This document shows, piece after piece, positions 17,298-26,396 of a stretch of DNA of 64,000 nt. Position numbers and translations under genes: made by a program. The notes under the pieces were generated by a model. The model was not told the origin of the DNA. It saw nothing but the letters and a program-made list of their open reading frames with translations, and searched no databases. Source of the stretch: Actinobacteria bacterium OV320 (GTDB taxonomy: Bacteria > Actinomycetota > Actinomycetes > Streptomycetales > Streptomycetaceae). Numbering within the stretch: position 1 is the stretch's first letter; every line of letters begins with the position of its first letter. The stretch spans positions 186,001-250,000 of the forward strand of contig LJCX01000024.1 of assembly GCA_001298545.1 (NCBI GenBank), read 5' to 3'.

Positions 17298-17807
17298 GTG
17301 AACCTTTTCCGGTACCGGCACCGCGCTGTCCTCGGGCTGCCCGCTCTCGTCCTGCTGTTCGCGACCGCGGGCTGCTCCTCAGCAGACGACAGCGCGTCGA
17401 CGGTGGTTCCCAGTCCCGGCGCGAACGCGACGAAGCTGTGCCGGAACCTGGACAAGGTACTGCCGTCGAAGGTGGACGGTGAGAGCCGCCACGATCCCGA
17501 GCCCGCCTCCGCGCTGACCGCGAGCTGGGGAGGCCCGGCGATCATACTGCGCTGCGGTGTCCCGCGGCCGCCGAAGATGATCGACCCGAAGGTCGCCGAG
17601 GGCACCGACCCGGACGCGGTGGCCGGCGGGGTGAACGGCGTCGACTGGCTGATGGAGAAGCGGGACGGCGGGGGCAGCCGCTTCACCACGGCCAATCGGG
17701 GCGCGTATGTCGAGGTGACGGTGCCCGAGAGCGTGGACAGCTCCGGGGCTCTGGTCGATCTGGCTCCGGCCATCAAGAAGGCGATCCCCGTGGGGATCGC
17801 CGACTAG
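17298..17807 (+). CDS. DUF3515 family lipoprotein
   Basis: The 169-residue product has a type II signal sequence (MNLFRYRHRAVLGLPALVLL) with lipobox FATAGC and Cys near residue 26, so it should be anchored to the outer face of the membrane. The rest matches DUF3515 (KLCRNLDKVLPSKV; AIILRCGVPRP; VNGVDWLMEK). Function is unknown; it is conserved in actinobacteria near ddl and thiL. GTG start at 17298, 20 bp after the Lrp-type gene. It converges on ddl across a repeat-rich 62-bp gap. Confidence 0.88.
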   Translation: MNLFRYRHRAVLGLPALVLLFATAGCSSADDSASTVVPSPGANATKLCRNLDKVLPSKVDGESRHDPEPASALTASWGGPAIILRCGVPRPPKMIDPKVAEGTDPDAVAGGVNGVDWLMEKRDGGGSRFTTANRGAYVEVTVPESVDSSGALVDLAPAIKKAIPVGIAD

Positions 17808-17814
17808 ATCATCC

Positions 17815-17860
17815 GACCGGACCGGACCCGGATCGGACCCGGATCGGACCCGGACCGGTC
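17815..17860. repeat. 11-bp tandem repeat between convergent DUF3515 and ddl genes
   Basis: Three near-identical units of GGACCCGGATC (17824-17834, 17835-17845, 17846-17856) flanked by GACCGG/CCGGTC. The region can fold into alternative hairpins and may act as a bidirectional terminator. Confidence 0.7.
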
Positions 17861-17869
17861 AAACGTGGA

Positions 17870-19027
17870 TCAACGCAGGCCCGTCGACCTGCGCAGGGCC
17901 GCCTGGACGAGGCGGTCCACCAGCTCGGGGTAGCCGATGCCCGTCGCCTGCCACATCTGCGGGTACATCGAGATCGGGGTGAAGCCGGGCATCGTGTTGA
18001 TCTCGTTGATGACGAACTCGCCCTCGTCCGTGAGGAAGAAGTCCGCCCGGACCAGGCCCTCGCAGGACGCCGCCTCGAAGGCCTCCACCGCCAGCTCGCG
18101 GACCTGCGCCGTCTCCTCGTCCGTCAGCGGCGCCGGGACGATCCCCGGGGTCGAGTCGATGTACTTGGCGTCGAAGTCGTAGTACGCGTGCGCGTCCGGC
18201 GGCGGGATCTCGGCCGGGACGGAGGCGCGGGGGCCGTCCTCGAACTCCAGGACACCGCACTCGATCTCGCGGCCCCGCAGCGCCGCCTCGACCAGGATCT
18301 TCGGGTCGTGGCGCTGGGCCTCGGCGATCGCCTCGTCGAGCCCGGACAGGTCGTCGACCTTGGTGATGCCGATGGACGAGCCCGCGCGCGCGGGCTTCAC
18401 GAAGAGCGGCCAGCCGTGCTCGCCGGCGAAGTCGACGATCTTCTTGCGGGCGGCCGACTCGTCCCGGGCCCACTCGCGCGGCCGGATCACCACGTACGGG
18501 CCGACCTTGAGCCCGAAGGAGGTGAACACCCGCTTCATGTACTCCTTGTCCTGGCCGACGGCCGAGGCGAGCACACCCGCACCCACGTACGGGACGCCGG
18601 AGAGCTCCAGCAGACCCTGAAGGGTGCCGTCCTCGCCGTACGGGCCGTGCAGGACCGGGAAGACGACGTCGACCTCGCCGAGGGCCTTCGGCACCGATCC
18701 CGGCTCGTAGTAGACGACTTCGCGGTTGGCGGGGTCGACGGGGAGCACCACGCCACCGTCCCGCGACTCGGCGAGTTCGTCCACGTCGGGCGTACGGCGG
18801 TCGGTGATCGCCATGCGCTCGGGTGCGTCGGCGGTGAGGTACCAGCGGCCCTCGCGCGTGATGCCGATCGGCAGGACCTCGTACTTGGTCCGGTCGATGG
18901 CCTTGAGGACCGCGCCGGCCGTGACCACGGAGATCCCGTGCTCGGAGCTGCGACCGCCGAAGACAACGGCCACCCGCGGCTTGCGGACGGGCTGCTGAGG
19001 GCTCTGGGGGAGGTTCTCGGTGCTCAT
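17870..19027 (-). CDS. ddl: D-alanine--D-alanine ligase
   Basis: This 385-residue ATP-grasp enzyme joins two D-alanines for peptidoglycan precursors in the cytoplasm. Motifs: VVFGGRSSEHGISVVTA at the N-terminus, LHGPYGEDGTLQGLLEL near residue 130, FVKPARAGSSIGITKV near 212, and the metal-binding FVINEINTMPGFTPISMYPQMW near 334. The omega-loop has AYYDFDAKY with the tyrosine typical of D-Ala-D-Ala rather than D-Ala-D-Lac ligases. It is the last gene of a plsC-gpsA-ddl run, 59 bp after gpsA. Confidence 0.95.
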   Translation of the reverse strand: MSTENLPQSPQQPVRKPRVAVVFGGRSSEHGISVVTAGAVLKAIDRTKYEVLPIGITREGRWYLTADAPERMAITDRRTPDVDELAESRDGGVVLPVDPANREVVYYEPGSVPKALGEVDVVFPVLHGPYGEDGTLQGLLELSGVPYVGAGVLASAVGQDKEYMKRVFTSFGLKVGPYVVIRPREWARDESAARKKIVDFAGEHGWPLFVKPARAGSSIGITKVDDLSGLDEAIAEAQRHDPKILVEAALRGREIECGVLEFEDGPRASVPAEIPPPDAHAYYDFDAKYIDSTPGIVPAPLTDEETAQVRELAVEAFEAASCEGLVRADFFLTDEGEFVINEINTMPGFTPISMYPQMWQATGIGYPELVDRLVQAALRRSTGLR

Positions 19028-19086
19028 ATCGGCTTGAGAGTACCCGGTGGTAGGGCCGGGAGTCAGCGTCCGCCCACCGGGTTCGC

Positions 19087-20097
19087 TCAGCGTCGCTCGG
19101 GCTTCGCGCTGCGCGACATCAGCTCCTTGAGAGCGACCACCGGAGGCTTGCCCTCGTGGACGATGCCGACGACCGTCTCGGTGATGGGCATGTCGACGCC
19201 GTGCCGGCGCGCCAGATCCAGCACCGACTCACAGGACTTGACGCCCTCGGCGGTCTGCCGGGTGACCGCGATGGTCTCCTGGAGGGTCATCCCCTTGCCG
19301 AGGTTGGTGCCGAAGGTGTGGTTGCGGGAGAGCGGCGAGGAACAGGTCGCCACCAGGTCGCCGAGCCCGGCGAGTCCGGCGAAGGTCAGCGGGTCCGCGC
19401 CCATCGCCAGGCCCAGCCGGGTGGTCTCGGCGAGGCCGCGCGTGATCAGCGAGCCCTTGGCGTTGTCGCCGAGGCCCATGCCGTCCGCGATGCCGACCGC
19501 GAGGCCGATCACGTTCTTGACCGCGCCGCCCAGCTCGCAGCCCACCACGTCGGTGTTGGTGTAGGGGCGGAAGTACGGCGTGTGGGAGGCGGCCTGGAGC
19601 TTCTGGGCGACGGCCTCGTCGGTGCAGGCGACCACGGCCGCGGCGGGCATCCGGGAGGCGATCTCCCGCGCGAGGTTCGGCCCGGTGACGACGGCGATCC
19701 GGCCCGGACCCACCTTGGCGACGTCGTCGATGACCTCGCTCATCCGCATGGTCGTACCGAGCTCGACGCCCTTCATCAGCGACACCAGGACGGTGTCCGG
19801 GGCTAGCAGCGGCGTCCAGTCGGCGAGATTGGCGCGCAGGGTCTGCGAGGGGACCGCGAGGACGGTGAAGTCGGCGTCCCGGGCGGCCTCGGCCGCGTCG
19901 GTGGTGGCGCGCAGGCTGCGCGGGAGTTCGACGCCGGGGAGGTAGTCGGGGTTGGTGTGCGTGGAGTTGACCGCGTCGACGAGCTCGGGGCGGCGTGCCC
20001 ACAGCGTCACCTCGCAGCCCGCGTCGGCGAGGACCGTACCGAAGGCGGTCCCCCATGATCCGGTACCGAAGACGGCCGCCTTCACGGACTTGCTCAC
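19087..20097 (-). CDS. gpsA: Glycerol-3-phosphate dehydrogenase [NAD(P)+]
   Basis: GpsA reduces dihydroxyacetone phosphate to sn-glycerol-3-phosphate for phospholipids. The 336-residue protein has the NAD(P)-binding GTGSWGTAFGTVLADAG near residue 10, the substrate-site segment GAVKNVIGLAVGIADG near 192 (catalytic Lys), and GLAGLGDLVATCSSPLSRN near 250. The GTG at 20097 overlaps the plsC stop as GTGA, so synthesis of G3P and its acylation are translationally coupled. ddl follows. Confidence 0.95.
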   Translation of the reverse strand: MSKSVKAAVFGTGSWGTAFGTVLADAGCEVTLWARRPELVDAVNSTHTNPDYLPGVELPRSLRATTDAAEAARDADFTVLAVPSQTLRANLADWTPLLAPDTVLVSLMKGVELGTTMRMSEVIDDVAKVGPGRIAVVTGPNLAREIASRMPAAAVVACTDEAVAQKLQAASHTPYFRPYTNTDVVGCELGGAVKNVIGLAVGIADGMGLGDNAKGSLITRGLAETTRLGLAMGADPLTFAGLAGLGDLVATCSSPLSRNHTFGTNLGKGMTLQETIAVTRQTAEGVKSCESVLDLARRHGVDMPITETVVGIVHEGKPPVVALKELMSRSAKPERR

Positions 20098-20993
20098 TTG
20101 CTGTTCTCCCCCTCGTGACTGGTCTGCGCCTGAGTGGTCTTCGCGTGACCGCTCTGCGCGTGGTCGGTCTGCGTGTGTCCGGACATCGCGCCGTCGATCT
20201 CCGCGGCGGTCTCGGCACCGGACTCCGCACGGGCCTGCGCACCGGATGCCGCCCCGGTCTCCGCCCGGGTGCGGTGACGCTGCTCGATCCGCTCGCGGCG
20301 CGGGTCGTAGGGCGTCTCGGGCGCCTTCTCGCCGCGGATCTCCTCCAGCTGGGCGGTTACGGCCGCCATGATGACCTCCGTCGCCTCCTTGAGGAGTTCC
20401 GGGGTCATCTCGTGGCCGTAGAACCGCGTGAGGTCCACGGGCGGGCCGGCCAGCACGTGGTGGGTCTTGCGCGGAAGGAGGTTGGGCTTCCTGGCATACG
20501 GCGGCAGCAGCTCGTTGGCGCCCCACTGGGCGACGGGGATCACCGGGCACTTGGTCTGCAGGGCGACGCGCGCGGCACCGGTCTTGGCGGTCATGGGCCA
20601 GCCGTCGGGGTCGCGGGTCAGGGTGCCCTCGGGGTAGAACGCGACGCACTCGCCGCGCTCCACGGCGTCGATCGCGGCCCGGAAGGCGCTCAGCGCGTCC
20701 GTGCTCTCGCGGTAGACGGGGATCTGCCCGGTGCCGCGCATCGCGGCGCCGACGAATCCCTCCTTGAAAAGACCGCTCTTCGCCAGGAATCGCGGCACGC
20801 GTCCGGTGTTGTACTGGAAGTGCGCGTAGGCGAAGGGATCGACGTGCGAATTGTGGTTCACCGCGGTGATAAAGCCGCCGTCGGCCGGAATATGCTCCAT
20901 TCCGCGCCAGTCCCGCTTGATCAGAACCACCAGCCAGGGTTTGCAGAGGACCGCAGCGAAGCGGTACCAGAAGCCGATTCTGCGGCGGGGCAC
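20094..20993 (-). CDS. plsC: 1-acyl-sn-glycerol-3-phosphate acyltransferase (PlsC family)
   Basis: The 299-residue protein belongs to the PlsC/LPLAT family, which acylates lysophosphatidic acid at the membrane. It has the HX4D catalytic motif in NHNSHVDPF near residue 46, the FYPEGTLTRD motif (substrate-binding) near 118, and a hydrophobic stretch VLCKPWLVVLI near residue 15. The last 60 residues are a low-complexity Ala/Gln/Thr/His tail not needed for the fold. It overlaps gpsA by 4 bp and is divergent from cofC, a neighbourhood common in Streptomyces. Confidence 0.9.
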   Translation of the reverse strand: MPRRRIGFWYRFAAVLCKPWLVVLIKRDWRGMEHIPADGGFITAVNHNSHVDPFAYAHFQYNTGRVPRFLAKSGLFKEGFVGAAMRGTGQIPVYRESTDALSAFRAAIDAVERGECVAFYPEGTLTRDPDGWPMTAKTGAARVALQTKCPVIPVAQWGANELLPPYARKPNLLPRKTHHVLAGPPVDLTRFYGHEMTPELLKEATEVIMAAVTAQLEEIRGEKAPETPYDPRRERIEQRHRTRAETGAASGAQARAESGAETAAEIDGAMSGHTQTDHAQSGHAKTTQAQTSHEGENSK

Positions 20994-21157
20994 GCGGACA
21001 CCTTCCTCTAGGACTTCCCATGGCCTGCTCCGGGGCCTGGGGGCCGCACAAGTGTCGCCCCGGGCCGCCGGTCTGTCGAGAACACGGTACGCCCGCGCGT
21101 CCGGCCGGCGGATGGGCCGGGTGACAATGGCCGCGACACGAGAGGGACGGTACGCCG

Positions 21158-21796
21158 GTGCAGTGGACCTTGGTCATACCCCTGAAGCCCTTGGCGCTGG
21201 CCAAGAGCAGGCTCGCGGACACCGCCACCGACGGGCTGCGCCCGGGCCTCGCCCTCGCCTTCGCCGAGGACACCGTGGCGGCCGCACTGGCCTCACCTGC
21301 GGTGCGGGATGTGGCGGTAGTCACGGACGACGCCCTGGCCGGGCGGGTCCTGGCGGCCCTGGGCGCCCGGATCGTCGCCGACGAGCCGCGCGGGGGCCTC
21401 AACGCCGCCCTGACCCACGGGGCCGCCGCCGTACGCGCCTTCCGTCCCGATTCCCCGCTGGCGGCCCTCAACGCCGATCTGCCGGCCCTGCGCCCGTCGG
21501 AATTGGCCCGGGTCCTGGAGGCGGCCCTGGAATTCCCCCGCTCTTTTCTCCCGGACGCGGCCGGGATCGGCACCACGCTTCTCGCCGTCGCCGCCGGCCG
21601 TGAATTGCTTCCCGAATTCGGCACGGATTCCCGGGCCCGGCACCGTTCCTCCGGGGCCGTGGAACTCCGCCCGGAGGGGGTGGATTCCGTTCGCCAGGAC
21701 GTGGACACCGGCGAGGATCTGCGCGCGGCGCTGTCCCTGGGGGTGGGTCCTCGGACGGCCGCGGCGGCGGCGCGTCTGCTGATTCCGGGGCAGTAG
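21158..21796 (+). CDS. cofC: 2-phospho-L-lactate (or phosphoenolpyruvate) guanylyltransferase, F420 synthesis
   Basis: The 212-residue protein is CofC/FbiD, which activates phospholactate or PEP with GTP in coenzyme F420 synthesis. It has the N-terminal LVIPLKPLALAKSRLA signature of the nucleotidyltransferase fold, VVTDDALAGRVLAALGARIV near residue 50, and AALNADLPALRPSEL near 93 with the metal-binding Asp. GTG start at 21158. It implies F420-dependent enzymes in this organism. A 67-codon gene follows 9 bp downstream. Confidence 0.9.
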   Translation: MQWTLVIPLKPLALAKSRLADTATDGLRPGLALAFAEDTVAAALASPAVRDVAVVTDDALAGRVLAALGARIVADEPRGGLNAALTHGAAAVRAFRPDSPLAALNADLPALRPSELARVLEAALEFPRSFLPDAAGIGTTLLAVAAGRELLPEFGTDSRARHRSSGAVELRPEGVDSVRQDVDTGEDLRAALSLGVGPRTAAAAARLLIPGQ

Positions 21797-21805
21797 GCTG
21801 CCGCC

Positions 21806-22009
21806 ATGCAGGCGACCGCATACACGTACGACCCCGACACCCGCAGCGGACAGGTGCTGCTGGACGACGGCACACCGGTGCCCTTCGACGCCCCGGCGTT
21901 CGACGCGGGCGGGCTGCGGCTGCTGCGGCCCGGGCAGCGGGTGCGGATCGAGGTGGAGGGGGCGAAGGACAGCCCCCGGATCACCCTGGTGACGCTCCAG
22001 ACGTTCTGA
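21806..22009 (+). CDS. Small conserved-looking beta-rich protein, unknown function
   Basis: The 67-residue product starts MQATAYTYDPDTRSGQVLLDDG and contains VPFDAPAFDAGGLRLLRPGQRVRIEVEG. The pattern of alternating hydrophobic residues with a turn-rich LDDG and PGQRVRIE resembles a small OB/cold-shock-like beta barrel, but the nucleic-acid-binding RNP motifs are not evident. It starts 9 bp after cofC on the same strand, so it is probably co-transcribed. Third-position G/C supports coding. I do not recognise a named family. Confidence 0.75.
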   Translation: MQATAYTYDPDTRSGQVLLDDGTPVPFDAPAFDAGGLRLLRPGQRVRIEVEGAKDSPRITLVTLQTF

Positions 22010-22085
22010 CGTTCTGACGTTCTGAAGCTCTGACCGGCCTCGGGCTCTTGGCCCAGGGCCCTTGCGGCGCCCGCCCGACACGCCG

Positions 22086-22117
22086 CGGGCCGGACTTCCG
22101 AGAGGGAGTCCGGCCCG
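22086..22117 (-). terminator. hupS: Hairpin terminator after hupS
   Basis: An 11-bp stem (22086-22096 with 22107-22117, arm CGGGCCGGACT) lies 22 bp beyond the hupS stop. Confidence 0.75.
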
Positions 22118-22139
22118 GCGCGTGAGTGCCCCTGCTGTC

Positions 22140-22814
22140 CTACGCCTTGCGGGCGGTGGTCTTCTTGGCGGTGGTCTTGCGCGCGGTCGACTTCTTGGCG
22201 GGGGCCTTGGTCGCCGTCGCCTTCTTCGCGGCCGGGGCCTTCTTGGCCGTCGTCTTCTTGGCGGTGGCGGACTTCGCGGTGGTGGTCTTCTTCGCGGCCG
22301 CGGTCGTCTTCTTGGTGGTGGCCTTCTTCGCCGTGGTCTTCTTGGCGGTGGCCGTGGTCTTCTTCGCGGCTGCCGTCGTCTTCTTCGCAGCGGCCGTGGT
22401 CTTCTTCGCGGCGGCCGACGCCCTCTTCGCCGGGGCGGCCTTCTTCGCGGCGGCCTTCTTGACCGTGGCGGAAGCGCCGCCGGTCAGGCTGCCCTTGGGG
22501 GCCTTCTTCACGGCGACCTCGCCACCGCGCGGGAGCTTCTTGGAGCCGCTCACCAGGTCCTTGAAGCCCTGGCCTGCGCGGAAGCGCGGCACGGACGTCT
22601 TCTTGACCCGAACCCGCTCGCCCGTCTGGGGGTTGCGAGCGTAGCGGGCCGGCCGGTCGACCTTCTCGAACGAACCGAAGCCGGTGACCGAGACCCGGTC
22701 CCCCGCGACCGTCGCGCGGACGATGGCGTCCAGGACCGCGTCGACCGCCTCGGCGGCCTGCTGGCGGCCGCCCACCTTGTCGGCAATCGCTTCTACGAGC
22801 TGCGCCTTGTTCAC
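22140..22814 (-). CDS. hupS: HU-family nucleoid protein with long lysine/alanine-rich tail
   Basis: The 224-residue protein has an N-terminal HU domain (residues 1-92: MNKAQLVEAIADKVG, GFGSFEKVDRPARYARNPQTG) and a 130-residue basic tail built of KKTTA/AKKT units that resembles eukaryotic linker histone tails. In Streptomyces this two-domain HU, HupS, compacts sporulation chromosomes. The GTG at 22814 is preceded by AAGGGGAAG. The tail repeats are imperfect at DNA level. Upstream lie a short AT-rich stretch and a 76-residue gene on the same strand. Length is close to known HupS (about 218). Confidence 0.94.
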   Translation of the reverse strand: MNKAQLVEAIADKVGGRQQAAEAVDAVLDAIVRATVAGDRVSVTGFGSFEKVDRPARYARNPQTGERVRVKKTSVPRFRAGQGFKDLVSGSKKLPRGGEVAVKKAPKGSLTGGASATVKKAAAKKAAPAKRASAAAKKTTAAAKKTTAAAKKTTATAKKTTAKKATTKKTTAAAKKTTTAKSATAKKTTAKKAPAAKKATATKAPAKKSTARKTTAKKTTARKA

Positions 22815-22952
22815 GTCTTCCCCTTCGGAGACATTAGCCGGAACGAAACTGTTCAAGCTTTTTCGCACGTTAGGCAGATATATACCGCAAATCAAACACG
22901 AAACGGGCTAATCACCCTTGTGCCGCAACGAAATCGGCCGCTCCGGAGACGA

Positions 22953-23183
22953 TCAACGCTCCCCTTCGGGCATTCGCCCCTCGTCGAGGTCCGCCATGAA
23001 CCGCTCCAGACGCCTTGTCGCATCGGCGAGATCGTGCTTGGCCGCGGCCGTAATGACCAGCAGCTTCCGGGTCAGCGCCATCCGTACGCCCTCCGGGACT
23101 TGCAGTGCACGCACTCTTGTGTGCGCTTCCTTGAGCTGGTTCGCGACCGCCGTATAGAGCTCGAGTTGGCCGTCGTGTTCCAT
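22953..23183 (-). CDS. Small conserved Streptomyces protein, unknown function
   Basis: The 76-residue product begins MEHDGQLELYTAVANQLKEAHTRVRAL and is predicted all-helical with a coiled-coil-like heptad pattern (LKEAHTRVRALQVPEGVRMAL; LADATRRLERFMADL). It lacks signal peptide, membrane segment and known motifs. The ATG at 23183 is the first good start; upstream sequence is not coding-like. It lies between hupS and leuD on the same strand, separated from leuD by a strong terminator, so it has its own promoter. Confidence 0.75.
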   Translation of the reverse strand: MEHDGQLELYTAVANQLKEAHTRVRALQVPEGVRMALTRKLLVITAAAKHDLADATRRLERFMADLDEGRMPEGER

Positions 23184-23368
23184 GCACAGATTGTGCCATC
23201 TGGGGCGAGTTGTCGCCCGCCCAGGGGGCAACTGCCGCCTCAAACGGCCGCCCCGGCACTTCCGGCGGTCGCTTCCACACCAGGCGCGTACCCCGGCAAC
23301 AACCCCTCTAACGTGGGAAGTTGGGAGGCCGGGCGAGGATTCACGGGGCCGAACGGGTGCAGACACAG

Positions 23369-23401
23369 CCGTACCCCCGATCGGACCGATCGGGGGTACG
23401 G
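23369..23401 (-). terminator. Strong hairpin terminator after leuCD
   Basis: A nearly perfect inverted repeat (23369-23384 with 23386-23401; arm CCGTACCCCCGATCGG) lies 58 bp after the leuD stop, in the 275-bp gap before the 76-residue gene. It ends the leuCD transcript; no T-run follows, as is usual in Streptomyces. Confidence 0.8.
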
Positions 23402-23458
23402 CGGGGGTGTCGCGGTGGCCGAAACTCGACCTGCTCAGGGCCTGCTCGGGCCCCGGGG

Positions 23459-24052
23459 TCAGAGCTGGAGCGTCCTCGGCTTGTACGTCGGGCGCTTGGC
23501 CTCGTAGGCGGCGATGTCGCCCTCGTTCTGGAGGGTGATGGAGATGTCGTCCAGCCCGTTCAGCAGCCGCCAACGGGCGTTCTCGTCGAGCTCGAAGGGT
23601 GCGGTGATGCCCTCGGCCCGCACCTCACGCGCCTCGAGGTCCACCGTGATCTCGGCCTGCGGGTCCTTCTCGGTGAGCTCCCACAGCGCGTCCACGATCT
23701 TCTGCTCGATCACCACCGTGAGCAGGCCGTTCTTCAGCGAGTTGCCCCGGAAGATGTCGGCGAAGCGGGACGAGATCACGGTCTTGAAGCCGTAGTTCTG
23801 CAGCGCCCAGACGGCGTGCTCACGGGAGGAACCGGTGCCGAAGTCGGGGCCGGCGACCAGCACGCTCGCGCCCTGCCGCTCGGGGCGGTTGAGGATGAAG
23901 TTCCCGTCCTTGCGCCAGGCCTCGAACAGCCCGTCCTCGAACCCGTCCCGCGTGACCTTCTTGAGCCAGTGAGCAGGGATGATCTGGTCGGTGTCGACGT
24001 TGGAGCGACGCAGCGGGACGGCCCGGCCGGTGTGCGAGATGAATGCTTCCAT
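23459..24052 (-). CDS. leuD: 3-isopropylmalate dehydratase small subunit
   Basis: The 197-residue LeuD pairs with LeuC to isomerise 2- to 3-isopropylmalate in leucine synthesis. It starts [38 protein letters not shown] (hallmark [10 protein letters not shown]) and has the swivel-domain motif [17 protein letters not shown] near residue 68. It begins 6 bp after the leuC stop, forming the leuCD operon read towards hupS. Confidence 0.96.
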   Translation of the reverse strand: MEAFISHTGRAVPLRRSNVDTDQIIPAHWLKKVTRDGFEDGLFEAWRKDGNFILNRPERQGASVLVAGPDFGTGSSREHAVWALQNYGFKTVISSRFADIFRGNSLKNGLLTVVIEQKIVDALWELTEKDPQAEITVDLEAREVRAEGITAPFELDENARWRLLNGLDDISITLQNEGDIAAYEAKRPTYKPRTLQL

Positions 24053-24058
24053 GACTGA

Positions 24059-25489
24059 TCAGACTCCAGCGGGCGTACGGGTCTCGGCGTCGGACAGGTC
24101 GGCCGGGGAGGCCAGGTGGCCCAGGACGGCCGTGGCGGCCGCGACCTGCGGCGACACCAGGTGCGTGCGACCGCCCTTGCCCTGCCGGCCCTCGAAGTTG
24201 CGGTTGGAGGTGGACGCCGAGCGCTCACCCGGGGCCAGCTGGTCGGGGTTCATGCCGAGGCACATCGAGCAGCCCGCGTGCCGCCATTCGGCGCCGGCGT
24301 CCTTGAAGACGACGTCCAGGCCCTCGGAGACGGCCTGGAGACCGACCCGCACCGAACCGGGGACGACCAGCATCCGTACGCCGTCGGCGACTTTGCGGCC
24401 CTCGACGATGGCGGCGGCGGCCCGCAGGTCCTCGATGCGACCGTTGGTGCACGAACCTACGAAGACGGTGTCCACGTTGATGGAGCGCAGCGGCTGCCCG
24501 GCCTCCAACCCCATGTATTCCAGGGCCTTTTCGGCGGCGAGGCGCTCCGAAGCGTCTTCGTACGAAGCCGGGTCGGGGACGGACGCCGAAAGCGGCGCGC
24601 CCTGACCGGGGTTGGTGCCCCAGGTGACGAACGGCGACAGCGCGGCACCGTCGATGACGACCTCGGCGTCGAACTCGGCGTCCGCGTCCGTCTTCAGCGT
24701 CTTCCAGTACTCGACCGCCGCGTCCCAGTCCGCGCCCTCGGGGGCGTGGTCGCGACCCTGGATGTACGCGAAGGTGGTCTCGTCGGGGGCGATCATGCCC
24801 GCGCGGGCGCCGGCCTCGATCGACATGTTGCAGATGGTCATCCGGGCCTCCATCGAGAGTTGCTCGATGGCGGAACCCCGGTACTCCAGGATGTAGCCCT
24901 GGCCGCCGCCGGTACCGATCTTGGCGATGATCGCCAGGATCAGGTCCTTGGCGGTCACGCCGTCGGCCAGCTCGCCCTCGACCGTGATCGCCATGGTCTT
25001 GGGGCGGGCCAGCGGCAGCGTCTGGGTGGCCAGCACGTGCTCGACCTGCGAGGTGCCGATGCCGAACGCCAGCGCGCCGAACGCGCCGTGCGTGGAGGTG
25101 TGGGAGTCGCCGCAGACGACGGTGGTGCCGGGCTGGGTCAGACCCAGCTGCGGGCCGACGACGTGCACGACGCCCTGCTCGACGTCGCCGAGCGGATGCA
25201 GCCGCACACCGAAGTCGGCACAGTTCTTGCGCAGCGTCTCCAGCTGGGCGCGCGAGACCGGGTCGGCGATCGGCTTGTCGATGTCGAGGGTCGGGGTGTT
25301 GTGGTCCTCGGTCGCGATGGTGAGGTCGAGACGGCGCACCGGGCGGCCGTTCTGCCGCAGCCCGTCGAAGGCCTGCGGGCTGGTCACCTCGTGCAGGAGA
25401 TGCAGATCGATGAAGAGGAGGTCGGGCTCGCCCTCGGCGCGCCGGACGACGTGGTCGTCCCAGACCTTCTCCGCGAGTGTCCTACCCAT
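24059..25489 (-). CDS. leuC: 3-isopropylmalate dehydratase large subunit
   Basis: The 476-residue protein is an aconitase-superfamily enzyme with a [4Fe-4S] cluster. Motifs: [15 protein letters not shown] at the start, [21 protein letters not shown] near residue 128, [15 protein letters not shown] near 348 (first cluster Cys) and [12 protein letters not shown] near 410 (CxxC cluster ligands). The ATG at 25489 gives the family N-terminus; upstream in-frame sequence enters the promoter region. It is divergent from the IclR-type regulator, with 189 bp between them. Confidence 0.96.
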   Translation of the reverse strand: MGRTLAEKVWDDHVVRRAEGEPDLLFIDLHLLHEVTSPQAFDGLRQNGRPVRRLDLTIATEDHNTPTLDIDKPIADPVSRAQLETLRKNCADFGVRLHPLGDVEQGVVHVVGPQLGLTQPGTTVVCGDSHTSTHGAFGALAFGIGTSQVEHVLATQTLPLARPKTMAITVEGELADGVTAKDLILAIIAKIGTGGGQGYILEYRGSAIEQLSMEARMTICNMSIEAGARAGMIAPDETTFAYIQGRDHAPEGADWDAAVEYWKTLKTDADAEFDAEVVIDGAALSPFVTWGTNPGQGAPLSASVPDPASYEDASERLAAEKALEYMGLEAGQPLRSINVDTVFVGSCTNGRIEDLRAAAAIVEGRKVADGVRMLVVPGSVRVGLQAVSEGLDVVFKDAGAEWRHAGCSMCLGMNPDQLAPGERSASTSNRNFEGRQGKGGRTHLVSPQVAAATAVLGHLASPADLSDAETRTPAGV

Positions 25490-25678
25490 CGCTTTCCCTC
25501 CGGCCGGCAATGACGCACCGGCCCAACTAGAGATCTTGTGGAGGCGACGCCCGTTGCCCCTGTTCCCGGGCACCCGCCGCCAGGCCCGTTGGTCTGCGGG
25601 CCACCATGCGTCCAAGGGTTGCGCGTCTCACGGAAAAATGAACTTGCGTTTCACAGAGTGAGACGGGAGTATCGTTGC
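25490..25678. promoter_or_regulatory. Divergent leuC/ndgR control region
   Basis: This 189-bp region separates leuC from the ndgR-type gene. An inverted repeat GTCTCAC (25625-25631) and GTGAGAC (25658-25664) encloses TGAACTTGCGTTTCA (25639-25653), whose ends TGAA/TTCA are themselves a short dyad. These lie just before the regulator's ATG at 25679 and are candidate IclR-family operator elements. In Streptomyces NdgR is known to act on leuCD; which bases it uses here is inferred. Confidence 0.5.
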
Positions 25679-26395
25679 ATGGACAACAGTAGCGGCGTCG
25701 GCGTTCTGGACAAGGCAGCCCTTGTCCTGAGCGCCCTGGAGTCCGGTCCGGCCACCCTCGCAGGCTTGGTCGCTGCCACCGGACTCGCACGACCCACGGC
25801 TCACCGGCTTGCCGTGGCTTTGGAACACCACCGTATGGTGGCGCGCGACATGCAGGGCCGTTTCATCCTCGGCCCCCGCCTGGCCGAGCTGGCCGCGGCC
25901 GCCGGCGAGGACCGCCTCCTCGCGACCGCCGGCCCGGTGCTGACGCATCTGCGTGACATCACGGGCGAGAGCGCGCAGCTCTACCGCCGCCAAGGGGACA
26001 TGCGCATCTGCGTGGCCGCGGCGGAGCGCCTGTCCGGCCTTCGGGACACGGTCCCGGTCGGTTCCACGCTGACGATGAAGGCCGGTTCCTCGGCCCAGAT
26101 CCTGATGGCCTGGGAGGAACCCGAGCGTCTGCACCGCGGCCTCCAGGGCGCCCGCTTCACGGCGACGGCCCTGTCGGGCGTACGGCGCCGCGGCTGGGCC
26201 CAGTCCATCGGCGAGCGCGAGCCGGGCGTCGCGTCCGTGTCGGCTCCCGTCCGCGGCCCCTCCAACCGCGTGGTGGCCGCCGTCTCCGTCTCCGGCCCCA
26301 TCGAGCGCCTGACCCGCCACCCCGGCCGTATGCACGCCCAGGCGGTCATCGACGCGGCGGGCCGCCTCTCGGAGGCCCTGCGCCGCACCGGCTGA
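25679..26395 (+). CDS. ndgR: IclR-family transcriptional regulator of leucine/amino-acid metabolism (NdgR type)
   Basis: The 238-residue protein has an N-terminal winged helix-turn-helix (LDKAALVLSALESGPATLAGLVAATGLARPTAHRL) and a C-terminal IclR effector domain. Its length, sequence pattern and divergence from leuCD match NdgR of Streptomyces, a regulator of amino-acid and antibiotic metabolism. ATG at 25679 (MDNSSGVGVLDKAAL); starts further upstream lie within the leuC control region. It converges with the DUF4188 gene at a strong shared terminator that begins two bases after its stop. Confidence 0.93.
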   Translation: MDNSSGVGVLDKAALVLSALESGPATLAGLVAATGLARPTAHRLAVALEHHRMVARDMQGRFILGPRLAELAAAAGEDRLLATAGPVLTHLRDITGESAQLYRRQGDMRICVAAAERLSGLRDTVPVGSTLTMKAGSSAQILMAWEEPERLHRGLQGARFTATALSGVRRRGWAQSIGEREPGVASVSAPVRGPSNRVVAAVSVSGPIERLTRHPGRMHAQAVIDAAGRLSEALRRTG

Positions 26396-26396
26396 C

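Noticed and set aside
22140..22540. Repetitive stretch in hupS considered as a separate repeat locus
   Set aside because: The repeats are lysine/alanine codons of the known histone-like tail and vary at DNA level.
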